From positions 5,026,001 to 5,090,000 of the forward strand of contig OX387609.1 of NCBI GenBank assembly GCA_947568835.1: 64,000 nt of DNA. Direction: 5' to 3'. The notes under the pieces were generated by a model, which saw nothing but the letters and a program-made list of their open reading frames with translations, had not been told where the DNA came from and did not search any database. Position numbers and translations under genes: made by a program. Positions 48,560 through 61,043 of the stretch are shown piece after piece. Position 1 is the stretch's first letter, and every line of letters starts with the position of its first letter. The DNA is from Protonemura montana (Eukaryota > Arthropoda > Insecta > Plecoptera > Nemouridae).

Positions 48560-48745
48560 AGTCTATAGACGAAGTCAACATGCCGGCGTTTATGTTAAAC
48601 TTTCTGCTGAGCAAAAGAGGCGGCAACACGTGACGGTGGGTGCCACCCGATGGCGCTTGTGACCGTACTTTGTAAGAAATACCTACAATTAAATAATGTA
48701 TAGACTCAAAATGACCCAACGACGGTGACTTCCACTAGAAGTATT
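48560..48745 (-). repeat. dispersed repeat with CTCF-like core, copy 4
   Basis: In reverse it holds GGTGCCACCCGATGGCGCTTG (two words, 48637-48659), CTACAATTAAATAATG and GACGGTGACTTCC. It keeps the clearest CTCF-like word, CCACCCGATGGCGC. Confidence 0.6.
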
Positions 48746-49102
48746 TAAATTATTTTTATACTTTGAACTGTGATCGTAAATAAAAATTCAAATAGCTACA
48801 AATACAAATAAGAACAGCATCAGCAACTTTAAATCCCCGCAATATCTTTCCCGAAGTCATGAGTAATAATAATAATATTTGTTTAATTCGATTGATCCTT
48901 CCGGAAATGAACGTGTCAAATACAATAATACAGTACAATAAAGTAATATTTACAGATATAGTACATACATTTTAGTTGGCTCACAAACATAGTCAATTCA
49001 CTAAAAAATATCATAGAAAAAAAGAGAGGAAAAACAGTAATTTGTAGATAATTATTTATACATTTGTGCGGTGTCGCACAGGTATTCTTCAATACAGTAA
49101 AG

Positions 49103-49190
49103 TCATAACTCCAGAACCCATCCAGAACCCGATCCAACGCATGTTGTTGCTCAACTTCGGCGCTCAAATCCCGCGAAACTTTCGGCTAGG
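49103..49190 (-). repeat. degraded 5S-SINE head
   Basis: On plus it contains AACCCGATCCAACGCATG, then TTGTTGCTCAACTTCGG and CCCGCGAAACTTTCG. It resembles the box A side of the head and its 5' extension. Confidence 0.5.
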
Positions 49191-49447
49191 CGTGCAGCTC
49201 GTCAGTAGCCATGACAACTAGCGGCAGACCGAGTTATCTTACAACCTTCGCTAGACCGGCACACGGTAAGGCCGGGTGAGGTTTGATCAGTAGCGATGGT
49301 GTTATCCTTGGCAGGTGAGACGCAGGGTCATTCAATTAGCGACGGACGATGCTGCGCTCTTGGGTATTCGCAAATCGGTCGTCAAATGGCAAATTCGACA
49401 AATGGTCTTTGTATAAAATTACCGACAGGTTTAATTTTTTGGTGAAT

Positions 49448-49595
49448 TTTATTATTAACAACACTATAACCGAACCCAAAAATGGATACCCAAACGCGGA
49501 CTCGAACCCCGATCTCCACTTATCGCGGGCGTTGCTCTGAACTATTGAGCTATTTGTACACTGGCTTTTTGAGACGATTTCAGTGTATTTGATGA
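49448..49595 (-). mobile_element. tRNA-like core inside terminal inverted repeats, copy 2
   Basis: The core is at 49487-49559 on minus, with A box TAGCTCAATAGTT, B box GGTTCGAGTCC and loop CGCGATA. The right arm (CTTTTTGAGACGATTTCAGTG, in two words, 49564-49584) matches copy 1 closely. The left arm (AACAACACTATAACCGAACCC) is more diverged. Sharing both arms and core with copy 1 shows they move or spread together. Confidence 0.7.
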
Positions 49596-50731
49596 GAATG
49601 ACAGTTCTCCAAAGAGTAGAACCATGAGGCTGTGAATACTCACAGTCACTCTGATTCTAGTGACGCTATATCACGTCACAATCTGTCAAACTCGAATAAC
49701 TCCAATTTGACGTTGGATTCGTTGCTGTATTAAGATGAAATCTTACAGACGAAATTTCGCGCGTTTTGATTGCGACATGAGATATTTTGATCGATTGGAA
49801 ATCTAGTGTCACTGAACAAATCGCAAAAATGATTTCTAAAAGAACCGAAATCAGAAGTCATCACAGCGATGTCCTGGACATAAAATTGCCAAAACATATG
49901 TCTGAGGCCGTATATACAAAGAACATTTCAAGCAAAACACCCACAAATGTTGGGGTAAAATTGTTATTACCTTCAAAACAAGCATTGACCTGATTTGATA
50001 CGATGAAGATGTTATTTAGGTTAAGCGGGGGTCTTTATTAGCTACCACTGAGGCTACCAGCACACGAGATCGACGAGTTTTAAAACTTTTGATCATAGGA
50101 ATAAGACAATATGGTTCCTTTGCTATTATTTTTGTTTAGAATCTTAGCTCTAGAGTGTAACTGAGCATAGCCACAGCCAAGTACACTTGTGTGGTGAATT
50201 GCAACAAAACTTCAAGACTAAAACTCGAGGAACGATCGAATCCGATCAAGAAATTTGTAAAATCGCCGGCCAGTTTTGGTGTTGGCGAAGCACGCAGGTG
50301 CGGAAAAACAATATTTGGCGACGCGTGACACTACAAAAGTTCTCACGCTCGTTTCGCCGAATCGACACGAGCCGCCGAAGTTGCCGATATGTCGAACAGA
50401 CACACATTTTAATTGATTACGGAAACTACAAGGTCATGACTCATCAGCCATTTGGCAATCGAATACAGCTGGGTTTGAATAGCGAATTCCGCAGACACTG
50501 TTTGCTGGATTTACTGCATCCAGTTGGGTTATACGGTATACCAAAAAAACAAACACATATACCGACACATACATTGTATAATATTCTAGATGTAAATAAT
50601 TATTGTTAACACTTTCCTAAAATTACATATCTGTAATCAATTGTAGAATAAAAATAATAAGTAAAAAATAAAAAATAAGGTCCAGAAACTCCCAGTTTAC
50701 TTTTAAGTTGAAAGAGGCTTTATCGTTGATT

Positions 50732-51115
50732 TAGTGCTGCTTTACGACGCGTTGTTTTGACAACGGGTCTAATGGCGTTGGTAAATGAGTGGGTATTGAC
50801 GGTGAACTTAAACCTAAACTAAAAGAGAGGAGGAAAGCCCGGTGCCGACACATAGCTTTCTCCCTGTCGAAGAGCACCAAGGGAACCACCGGCTTAAGAA
50901 CCCTTCCGAAGGACGGTTTAACTCGAACAACGGGATCCCTCTACAAACCCATGCTGTCGATGAGTTTGATAAGCAAGGCGAACGAAGTAGCTCTAACCTC
51001 TCTCCCGAACACTGGACATGTGTATGATGGTCACCCATCCAATACATGACCCATCGCAGTGTTGCTTAACTGATCCCACGAGAACCGCGGTATTTGCAAC
51101 TCGCCAAACCGTTCT
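50732..51115 (-). repeat. 5S rRNA-derived SINE, near full length
   Basis: It has the same order as the copy at 61044-61439: 3' end at 50732 (GACGCGTTGTTTTGACAACGG on plus), body words CTTCCGAAGGACGG and CCATGCTGTCGA, and 5S-like head (GGTCACCCATCCAATAC, then GTGTTGCTTAAC on plus) at about 51027-51095. A few bases of the head between the box A region and the upstream CTCGTGGGATC are missing. Confidence 0.82.
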
Positions 51116-51725
51116 GTAACTTTGTGACAGTAGGTTTTAGAATGCCTATTGTTTTTGATAATATTAGAATATTGTTATCGATGCAGAATGGATCCAGCAA
51201 GCTTCTTAGTTTTGGGACGCGAGCGAATTATAAAAAATAAATTGTTACTTTCCGACGGTTCTACAATATTTCGGAGGAATTTCATATTTTCTTTTTAAAG
51301 AAACGACTGCCACTAAGCACAGAAACGTGTTCACAAATCAAAGACGAAGATCAACCCACAATTTTCTGTCGCAAATTATTTTTTTTTACCTCCGATTTCG
51401 AAACAAAAATATAAACTTGCCAACCAATATCAAGTTATAAGGACAAACAACTAGCCAGAAAGTACAGCAATCGCAGAAATACACGCGCTGCGAGAAAAGC
51501 GAGTGCAGTGACACACGCGCGAATGTGTTTTACTTCACAAGAAAGTACAGACTATTTTTGAGTCTAGTGGGGAGACAATAAATCCAATGCCAAACATGTG
51601 CACGCTGGGTCAGGATACGGAGGCGACAAATCCTTTCGAAGACGTCTCAACGTGAGGTATTTGCAGAACGAATCGCCAGAATAAACCAACGCTTTCGAAA
51701 GGCTAACGTTGCCAGAAGTGCGATT

Positions 51726-52045
51726 TGTTGTGTTTAACGACGCACTCTTTGGACAACTGGTATTATCGCATAACTTGCCTAGACTAGAAGAAAAGAGGCG
51801 CAAACCGGTGCCGGCACGTGGCCAACTCATGTCAAAGACCACCAGCTAAACATCCCTTCAGAAGGACGGTACAACGAACAATCCGTATCGTCTATAAAGG
51901 TTACTAAGCAAGGTAAATACAATTATACTAAATTTATATATCTCCAGCCTCTCACCCAAACAGAACTGAACAATGATTAGTAACCTTTATAATAACTGAC
52001 CAGCGCAGTATCTTTCGGTGACTCGCGAGAGTAGCTTTCAGTTTT
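51726..52045 (-). repeat. 5S rRNA-derived SINE, diverged
   Basis: The tail TTGTGTTTAACGACGCACTC (51726-51746), body word CCCTTCAGAAGGACGGTAC and degraded head ending ACTCGCGAGAGTAGC are visible. Box C is badly eroded. Confidence 0.7.
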
Positions 52046-54489
52046 ATAAACGATGCACAGGACGCATCAAAATGGAATAAACCTTGGCTACTACAAAAGA
52101 AACAAGCGCTCGTTGGCAAACACGAATAAACATGGGCCACACGCCTTTGATGGCATTTCTAACAGCCTGCTTTGGGTTGTGGCCCTCATAGCACATTCTA
52201 GACCCTTACCGAAACAGCTAGCACACGACAAAAACGTTCCAGTCTTCTCAGCAGCTGAGCGAAGCCCGTGGTTAGCACCAGACATGTGCTATGAGCATCA
52301 TATACTCGCTTTGCTCATTTCGAATGAACTAATTCCAAATGAATCTCTCATTGAAATTGTGATTACAAATCATACGATCGGCACGGTAAAGTTACGACCT
52401 TTTCTCGTCGAAGCATGTGGCGATAAGAAAATATCGTTAAAGTAGACGTTAAGGTATGCGTAAGTAACGTAAGGCGGTACCGGGGTAACCAACATTTTGT
52501 TGCTATTTAGAGCTGAGAATGTTCCTTGGCGTCCTCAAATCTGTCGCAACAAATGAAACAACGCACTTAAAAATGCTGGTTTAAGTAACAACCTATCAGG
52601 AAATATTTTAAATCCAAAACAACTTGAAAAGTATAAGATATTTCTTGTTGACTACCCTTCCAAATCCCTCGATCAGCACCCCTCGTCGATAATTTGACGA
52701 TTTCTGTCAGATCTCGTCTACCACATCCCTCATTTAGGCAACAGACATATTAAAATCGATCACGCTATCGCTGTACACGCGTTTAAGTACGAGGGCTGTT
52801 ATTGTTTCTGTCGCGTACAGAGGGTGGGTAAAGACCGGGGCGAGGGCAACCCTCAAACAGCGCCTTCCAGCCCCAAGTCTTATGAGGGTGAGGGTAGTTT
52901 CCTTGGCATTGAGCGCTGGTGGGTCCCTAGCAAGCATCGACGTTGCCGATTCGCTCCGTCGATCTAAGCTAGCACACATGTGCGTCGATGAACGGGATTG
53001 TCGCCGGTTGGGACGTTGATGGGGGGATTGCGTTTTGGTACACCAAAGATTAATTTTGTGTAGAAGATGGCGTTTGATAACTTTCAGCAATGTGTTTTGA
53101 TATATTCGATTGGTCGAAAGAAACCGCAGCGATTCTCTAGCATGCGCTAATTTTTTTGAGGGGATTTTAGCGCGTTTTTTATTTTTATTTGAGAGATACT
53201 TTTGTAGATGTTGGCGAACTCGTCCGGCGTTCGATTCCCGGAATGGGCACACATTTCTGAACGGCTAATAGCGTATAAATAATCAAATACTTTGCCCGTT
53301 ACGAGCATTTTTAATGGGAAATATTATCTAACCTTGTTGGACATGAAATAAGATGGCAGACAAAAGTTTCACAGAATTTAGTTCGACGAGCATGTTAAGA
53401 TTTGGTTTTCAATTAAATTAACAAAACATGTCTCTGACTTTATTCAAAAAAAATACTTAAGAACAAAGTGAATTTTCTAGCGTTTCGTAACATAGGTCTG
53501 TAACTTCATCACGGGTGAAAGCAGCTGTGACTTCTCCGATAACAAAAGAACCAGAAAAATACGAACAATTACCTTGTCATTAAAAAAAATCAAGGCCAAT
53601 AATTCAAAGAACTAACATATTTAACATTTTCGATCTAAAATGACCCCGAAAAATTGGCGCTTTTCACAAACTAACCCAGTGTTTGTCTAATAAAAATAAA
53701 AAATCTATTTCTTTACAGTCTAGGGAACAGACATTACCGCCCAAAACATCTGAAACAAGCTAATTCAGAGCACAATCGATTACAAATCGAGTTGAACAAT
53801 GAAACGAAAACAAATATCTTCCCGAATTGAAAGCACTATCAGAAATTGAGCTGGCGCCCGTGCATGCCATCGATCCAGTCGATAAACATCTTATCACAGG
53901 CCATCTTGTCACTATAAATAGGCACAGTGCACACTTCAAACGAAAGGGAAACGAGGTAGCAGTAGCACAGCTCGGCAGATGTATTCATGATACATGTCCG
54001 GTGGCGTCCAGTGGCGGGCGGAACAACGTAACCCCCCCGCCCATCTCGCCACAGGACCAGGGAACTTTTGCAAAACCCGCGATTTCACTTTACCGCGAAA
54101 AGATTTCGGTTCTATCGAAATTGGCTACATGACTTAATCAGCAAATGGGAGAGCCTGCAATTCTTAGAAATAGAGTAATTTTCGCAGACTCAAATCTTTA
54201 TTTTTGGGTCTACTAATTATCCTTGGGGTCCCTTCCCACTTCCAACAGAAAGTGACAAGGGAAAAACAAGGGAGAAAAACTTAAAATGATACCAGAAATT
54301 GTCAGTTAAAAAAAAAATCAACAATTACTGGTAAATGTATCGTGTTTTTGCACGTCTCAAAGGGCGCCACATAAACTAGCGGCCGGACCTTCGGAAAGTC
54401 CCAGGTGCTATTTGAGGTGCACAGCCGTCATGATAATGTGTTTCAAAGGTTCATGAACGCCACTTAAAGAACAATCTAGCTAAAATGGC

Positions 54490-54528
54490 CTACTGCACCC
54501 ATTGCCCTTGTGGGCAATGGTGCAGTAG
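54490..54528. repeat. long hairpin next to AAAATGGCC
   Basis: CTACTGCACCCATTGCCC (54490-54507) pairs with GGGCAATGGTGCAGTAG (54512-54528), with a four-base loop and one bulged base. Confidence 0.85.
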
Positions 54529-54587
54529 ATTTCGACAGTGGTAACTCGTGGATGGAAATACTTATCACGGATATCATCTAAGGCCCG

Positions 54588-54718
54588 GCATTACAATTTT
54601 CGTAACTCCAAGATAAGTGGGAATTAAATTGACTGCTATGACAACAACCAATCACATGCAGTGAAAGTCAGCGGCTTCTGTGAGTTAAGAGCTTAACTAC
54701 GAGTTAAAAATATTGTAT
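54588..54718. mobile_element. about 120-bp MITE-like repeat, copy 3 (reverse)
   Basis: It reads AATTTTCGTAACTCCAAG, ATGACAACAACCAATCACAT, then CTTCTGTGAGTTAAGAGC and CGAGTTAAAAATATTGTATT. Termini ACAATTTTCGTAACTC and its near-inverse form an imperfect terminal repeat of about 16 bp. Confidence 0.65.
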
Positions 54719-55114
54719 TACCAGGGCTTAAATAAACAGCAGATAGTGCTCTGATGACAGACTGCTCGTTGTTAGTGATTGTGACCCAATAAAGTAAATT
54801 ACTATCTTTACATTGAAGCGCACTAGGCTGAAGCTCATATACTACGACATGCGTGTGTGACCAAAACGCATGGAACGCGTAAATTTCCTACTCGAATGTC
54901 GGCTATGTTGACGACCTTTGGCCACTTCGGCCGACTGGGACGCCGTCATACTTCGATCAACCGACAAAAACCTAGTCCCCGGTGCTTTGGAGGGCAATGC
55001 ACAAGGTCACTAGTAGGTACATTTACACGGCGAGCGAGTACTCTTCAAAATACAACACTGCCCAGTGACTCCATCAAGAACGTAGTAACATAGACTCAAG
55101 ACTCTGTGTTTTTA

Positions 55115-55355
55115 CCGACAGAGGCGCTACCGGTCGTTTTGAAGTGATATGAGGGCCAACTGTCATTTATTTAAAAAAAAACACACACACTACAGCCTCT
55201 TTTTTTTTAGCTATATTAGGAATTTTTCTTGAGCTATAATAAGAATCTTAATTTTAACTAGATGTCAATTTTGCAAATATGACGGGTCTTTTGAAATCCC
55301 ATCACCAAAATCATAGTTGAAATTTAATTCACGGGTTGGTAGCAATACTGCGAGG
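55115..55355 (+). repeat. ACCGGT repeat family, copy 3
   Basis: It reads ACCGACAGAGGCGCTACCGG, GCCAACTGTCATTT, then AAATCCCATCACCAAAATC and TTCACGGGTTGGTAGC. Confidence 0.6.
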
Positions 55356-56277
55356 GGGGAATCATAATTTAGCGGACTAAACCGTATCTGTGATCGAGAG
55401 TAGCCAGAGAAGCCGGCAGTTCAGGATTTTACCATTTTAAACTACGGCTACATACAGTTAGCAAATATTGTTTATTTGTATTGTGCTATGAACAGGAACC
55501 GGAACCGCGATCCCGTATGCATAAGATCCTCGTTTTACCCTTACGTTAAAACTTAATTTAGAGCTAAATAACTCAATAAAATATAATGAAAAGTTAAAAC
55601 AGCTTTATTGCATGCTGCAAAAGAAAACACCCGACCACAGAGCCGACGAAAACCAACTTTGTTCAAAGTCTGTGCAAATTCTACAAACCAACTCTTAGGT
55701 TATCAGCGAAGTGCCAAATCTTTGGGGGATTACCGAGCTCACACCTAGCAAACAAGGATTTTGCGATTAGCCCGCAAAATTAATTCTCCCGTGCGACTTA
55801 TTCGGGCCTAGCACTGCCCATTTCAAATCCCAGCTGTCCACCTATCCAACAGTTACATTCAGTTTCAGCCTAGGACTTGAGAATTTGCATCTCCCAAGTG
55901 TCCCAAACAGGGCCTAACAACCACAAACCGCTACATCCAAGGCCCGAGGCCAGGCGAGACAAATGGCTCTTTGCAACATTTCAAACATTTTGGTTTATAT
56001 CTAAAACAGTTTCAATGGACTCGCGTTGATCATGCTTGCAATATATTACTTGTCAGGGTTCTACAGTAAATGATGACAAAACTTTCAGTTCATTACTGGC
56101 TGGACATCCCATGCCTATTTTGCGACGCACTTTTCCCTTACATACGAAAATGTACCCACCCTCAAATGCTGCCCGGATTTTTCATGTTTTGACCATCAAA
56201 ACCACTATATACTCCAATTTTTCTAAGAATTTCCGTTGCCAACTTTAAAAACAAAAAAAAACTTCAAGCATATGATA

Positions 56278-56345
56278 TTCAATTGTAGACCTTCAACTTT
56301 TGGTAGCCATGGGCTTCTATCGCCTGACAGAGCTTCTAAAGAGTA
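56278..56345 (-). repeat. degenerate single 114-bp monomer fragment
   Basis: It contains TTGTAGACCTTCAACTTTTG, then GTAGCCATGGGC and CGCCTGACAGAGCTTCT, matching the middle of the monomer once. Another eroded fragment (GAAGATGCTGAGATCGCC) is at 58150-58215. Confidence 0.6.
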
Positions 56346-59300
56346 CCTTCTTATCCTACCGGGACTCGACAGTTGGGCAATTTTATAAGGATTCTTGCAA
56401 ACCACATATTGTGTGTGGCCTACCTGAGAGGTATTTTCAATCCTTTGATAAAACTGAATTTGCTGAGCTCAAATGTTTACAATGGTTATTTCTTTGGGGT
56501 TGTTCCCGTGCTGATATCTCGGTGGTATTGCACAGAGAGTGCCTCTGTGGTGTTCTGAACAAGCGTTACGGATTCCAGCTTGATGTACCACCGCTATAAC
56601 AAACTTCTTCACTTGACGACTTTTTACCTCTGCAGTCTCCTCGCATAAAAGTTGACCCACGCGTTATTCGCCGAACTATACACAGTCCCAGACCATAATA
56701 TCACAAAAATGCGACTGCCATTTAGATTACCTATTGCTTTTTCCTCTTGTACAAAGAGATAACAATCCTCGTAAAGGTCGTACAAACAATCGTTGCAAGG
56801 GTCAAGGTTGAGCTAATCGTTGTAGATTATGTAATTGAACTCGTTTAATTGACGGCTAGTTTTTCATCGAGACAGCACCAGGGTGGGGCAAACTGCCAAA
56901 AAGAAACCACTGACGAACAAACACTTTCTATGGTATTCCTGGATAATGAACTCAGGGTCAGTGGGACGAAATGGTACGTTAGTTGTTCAATTCACCGCCA
57001 CGTTTATAAATGGCTTACTTACAGCTAAGAACCGAGTTTGTTTGTAAAAATGCGATAAGGAGCTTAAAAAAGGCATTTAAGATTATGGCACAGTGGCGAA
57101 CGCGGCAATGAGCGGTACTAATTATCGTCCGGGAAAAAGAATTACAACTGGAGCGCCAGACAGACGAACCCATCCGATTTATTTTCATTAGTTAAAATGG
57201 CTGAAGACCCAGAATTAACCCCACAAACCCTCGTTGGTTAACTTTGCAAGAAGGTGATTATCACTGTTGGAGCTTATTATGCAAATACCGAATCGGCATG
57301 TCCATGAGACCGCCCGGCGAACATGAGAATCTAGCTTGCGAGGTAAAAATCACAACAGAATTCCCAGAAAATTGCAGAAAAGTGAAAACCTTGCTACGTG
57401 TTGCACAAATTTTGTCCCACTGAAATTGCTATCACGAATTGGTAGAAATGCATGGGACAGTCTTTGCGCTGGTATTCTTTCGCGGGCCGCACTCTAAAAA
57501 GATTCCCAGTAATTAAGACATCAAATTAATCCGTTTTCTCACACAAGATTACCAACCCTTAAAACCACTTTCCTCGAAATTCCGTAACGCGCCGCTTTCC
57601 CACAGCGCACTAGACAATCCGCCTGCGACCGGCGTTCGCTGATTCCAAAATAAAAACCTTGGACGATAATCGTGGTGAGCGCTCGACGCATGTAAGACGA
57701 CTCTCGTCAGGGTCGTGTGTCCATTATGCCCATTCAAGGATGCCGGTGTCCTGACCGGGTCCTGCACAGACCCGACAGACTCGGCGTACATAGCTACGAC
57801 GGCTACGACTGATCAGGGGGCTGGAAAAACGAGTCCCCTTCCATCTAGAGACGCTTGCAAATTACCGAAAGCGTACGGAGGAAATTTTAAATAGTCTAGC
57901 CCATAAGAGAAGAAAAAACCGTATTCAAAGCACCGTGCAAAGAATTTGTTTTTACTTAAATTTATTTTTTACACGAATCACAAATTCCGAAGTCCTCTGT
58001 AAGAATTGCAAAACTCTGTAGCTTTTAATAGTAAATATGGCTCTAGGGGACTTTGATATCGATGGTTCTTCTATACACAAACATTTCTAGGATAGTCATT
58101 TTCGTTGTTTACCGTGGAAACAAAAACTTCTATCAAGCATATGAGATAAAATGGTAGATCTATCTGTCAGTAGCTATGAAGATGCTGAGATCGCCAGACA
58201 GAACTTCAATTCTAACGTTTTAGCACGGACAAGAAAGGTAAGAGAAAACGAGTCCACGCTGACCATTCCGATTCGGGTAGCCTGGGATACCTAGGTTGCC
58301 ATTTCGCTGGTAGGGCTGTGTATGGCAGGCCCAACAGGGGTCGACCTCGTACGAGACGGGGTAGCCTATAGAACGCCCCGAGAGAACGAGAGTGGCGAAC
58401 TGATGGAGGTTTGAAGCATTCTTAAATCTTGTGTATGACTAACTTAGCAATGATTTATAAGCTACAAAAACGAGCAAACAATCCGCCTGCAAATGGCACA
58501 CGTGCCGATACCCGCCCCTACCCCATTGGGACCACGACACGCAAAAATGAATCGTTTCTAGTCGTTTGATGTTCACCCTCTGGCGCTTGGAGAATACGGG
58601 GAACTTTACCAAGAGATCGCCGATTTTCGAGCAAAGATATTCAGGGGATCTCTGTGTTAATCTTTTGAAAGAAATTGTGAATTTTCTCGAAATTTCTGTG
58701 AGAAACCTGGCACCTACTGTGACCGTTTTGCGAGAGAAGACGCAAAATCAAAGCCGTGCGGATCAATTTTTTCATTTCACTAGTAGCTCCAATATCAATA
58801 TCAAATTTGGTTGCTTTTAAGACAAATATGGGGTTAGATAGCTTTCAAATTTGTTCTCATTCTCTTTCCCTCTCATGGGATCTTCCCTCATGGGATAAAC
58901 TACATTTAATATCAAACATTATGAATTTTTTTCCACTGGCTTATTTGGCAAAATCGGAGAGCTCTGGAACGGTTACTTCCTCTCACGTTACGGCCAGCAC
59001 GGCTTCGTCCGTCAGACACTCCTTGCCCCTTCGTACCCTCTGTCGGAATCTACCTGGACTGACACCGCTCCGTACTCCTTTGTCGATAGGGTAGCCGCGT
59101 GCAATGCAGTCTCCTAGGAGTAGGGTACACTCAGATGCACAAACAAATGGTGGCCAGGTACGACCACGGCCAGAATAAAATAAAGATTTTCTGTCTGGTT
59201 GTCCCGTCAGGTTGTTGTGTGACCCCCCCTCTCTCTCACCAGAATTGGTTGTTGTCTGAGTTATTTTGCGTGCCAGAATGTTTTTCTTTGGGGAATCCAG

Positions 59301-61043
59301 CTTGGTCGATTTTTAGGCATGTGTTTATGTTTTTACGAAACATAAAAATATGGCATCGAAAGACGGCAGGTTTAAAATATGCCAACCTTGTGCGAGTATG
59401 TGAAATAAACGCATAAAAAATGGACGACGATGATTTACGATTTTAGCAGCACCTACTTTCAGTGAAATAAAATTAGGGTCCTTGCTTTTGAGAACGCAAA
59501 TCCAAGAAATTATAAAATAACAACGACAGTTTTGGTGCATCTTTTAATATTTGGTACCACATGCATTGCTATGGTCAATTTTACATATGCGAAATCAAAT
59601 ATTATATGGTATTTAAAACCTAATGGGTAAATTTCTGTATAAAAAAAAATATATATATATTTATGACGTCACAACGCGACTTGTTGCTAACCCAACTACA
59701 GGTGAAAAAAAATAATAAAAACAATCGATTGTTTCACGGTTAAAACCGTGACGGTGCAAGGGGGTTGGGACACGTCACCACCGTGAATATCGTTCGGTAT
59801 GATCGGCAACTACAAATCACCATGCGTGAGCCCCGAAGCTAGATACAAGACTCGACCAAATCGCCCAGGTGCATACCCTTGATGCGTGTGTTCGACGATC
59901 AACACAGCACCTGTCTGTACCTTCAAAGTGCGCTAAAAATCCGGAGCAACGTTTAGCTGCTTGACCTTCGAAACGTTCAGTGTCTATAACGCGGCGAGTC
60001 TGGATTTTTCTCATTTCAGAGAACAAAACTTTAGGGTACGGTCGTATTTTCAGGGGGTAAGACTACCTACCCTCCGCCGGATTTCAATAGAACTTGTCGA
60101 CAGTTGAGAGTAAAAATAGTCGAAACGGTCGTCGCAAGCTTTCGGATGTCGATCTCAAGGAAAGCCGGTTTTAGTTACGAACGCAAAGAAGTAGATAAAT
60201 GCGATTTTGCTAGGAATGAGGACAATTTCGGAGGGAAAACTCGCTAAGAACAAAGGTTGTCGTTTTCATGCATATGACAAGCTTGAAAGATGACTCGAGT
60301 TCGAGTCGTGTTTCATCACGGTCGCTCAGGGGTTGATGTTAGAACGCTAATTAATCACTAGCTACATCGTCAGTATGAAGATGGAAATTAAAAATTCATC
60401 CGACATCGAGGGTGTATCGCCTAAAAACAAAAATGCGGGCATCGCGACAAAGTTCAAAGTAGGGGACCATAGCGCGCGTGGGCAGAGGGGTGAGTTATTA
60501 TTCCTATAGTTACCATGTCCGGTCCCATGTCTTTCATGTCCCGTAGATGCGACTCGGATTAATCCAAAATTGCGGCGATCACAGAGCATAAACACATGAA
60601 CGGAAAAACACACACACGCTGCCCGAGCACTCGACCACGAGGCGAAACACCAAACAAAGAAAATGCTCGAAGATGGAACACGAGCCAAGCCGCTCGGTAG
60701 GAAAACAAACAGAATTGAAAACAAAACTTAACGAAACCGAACAAAAAAACTATTTACAAAGCGACGTTCGAACTGAGAAGTTAGTCGCGATTTCGTACGG
60801 TTTGTCCGCAAGTCACTTCATTTTTATCGCCGTGTTTGATAAATGCGGCGCAGCGGAACTGAAATAAAAAAAAACTGCGCGCTGTAACCGCGTCCAGAGT
60901 CGGAGTCGAACTGTTTTGTCTGACTGGCCGTGGCCGCAGCACGTTCGTATGTTGTTGCGAGTGCGGCGACGCCTGGCGGGCGACCGGTGAACTAATAATA
61001 TCGCGCGCGACTGGTGAAGATTTTTGAATTTGTGCTTGGCGCC

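Noticed and set aside
56300..56599. Coding gene of 99 codons on plus
   Set aside because: Its start lies in a degraded 114-bp monomer fragment. No domain was recognised and no splice structure supports it.
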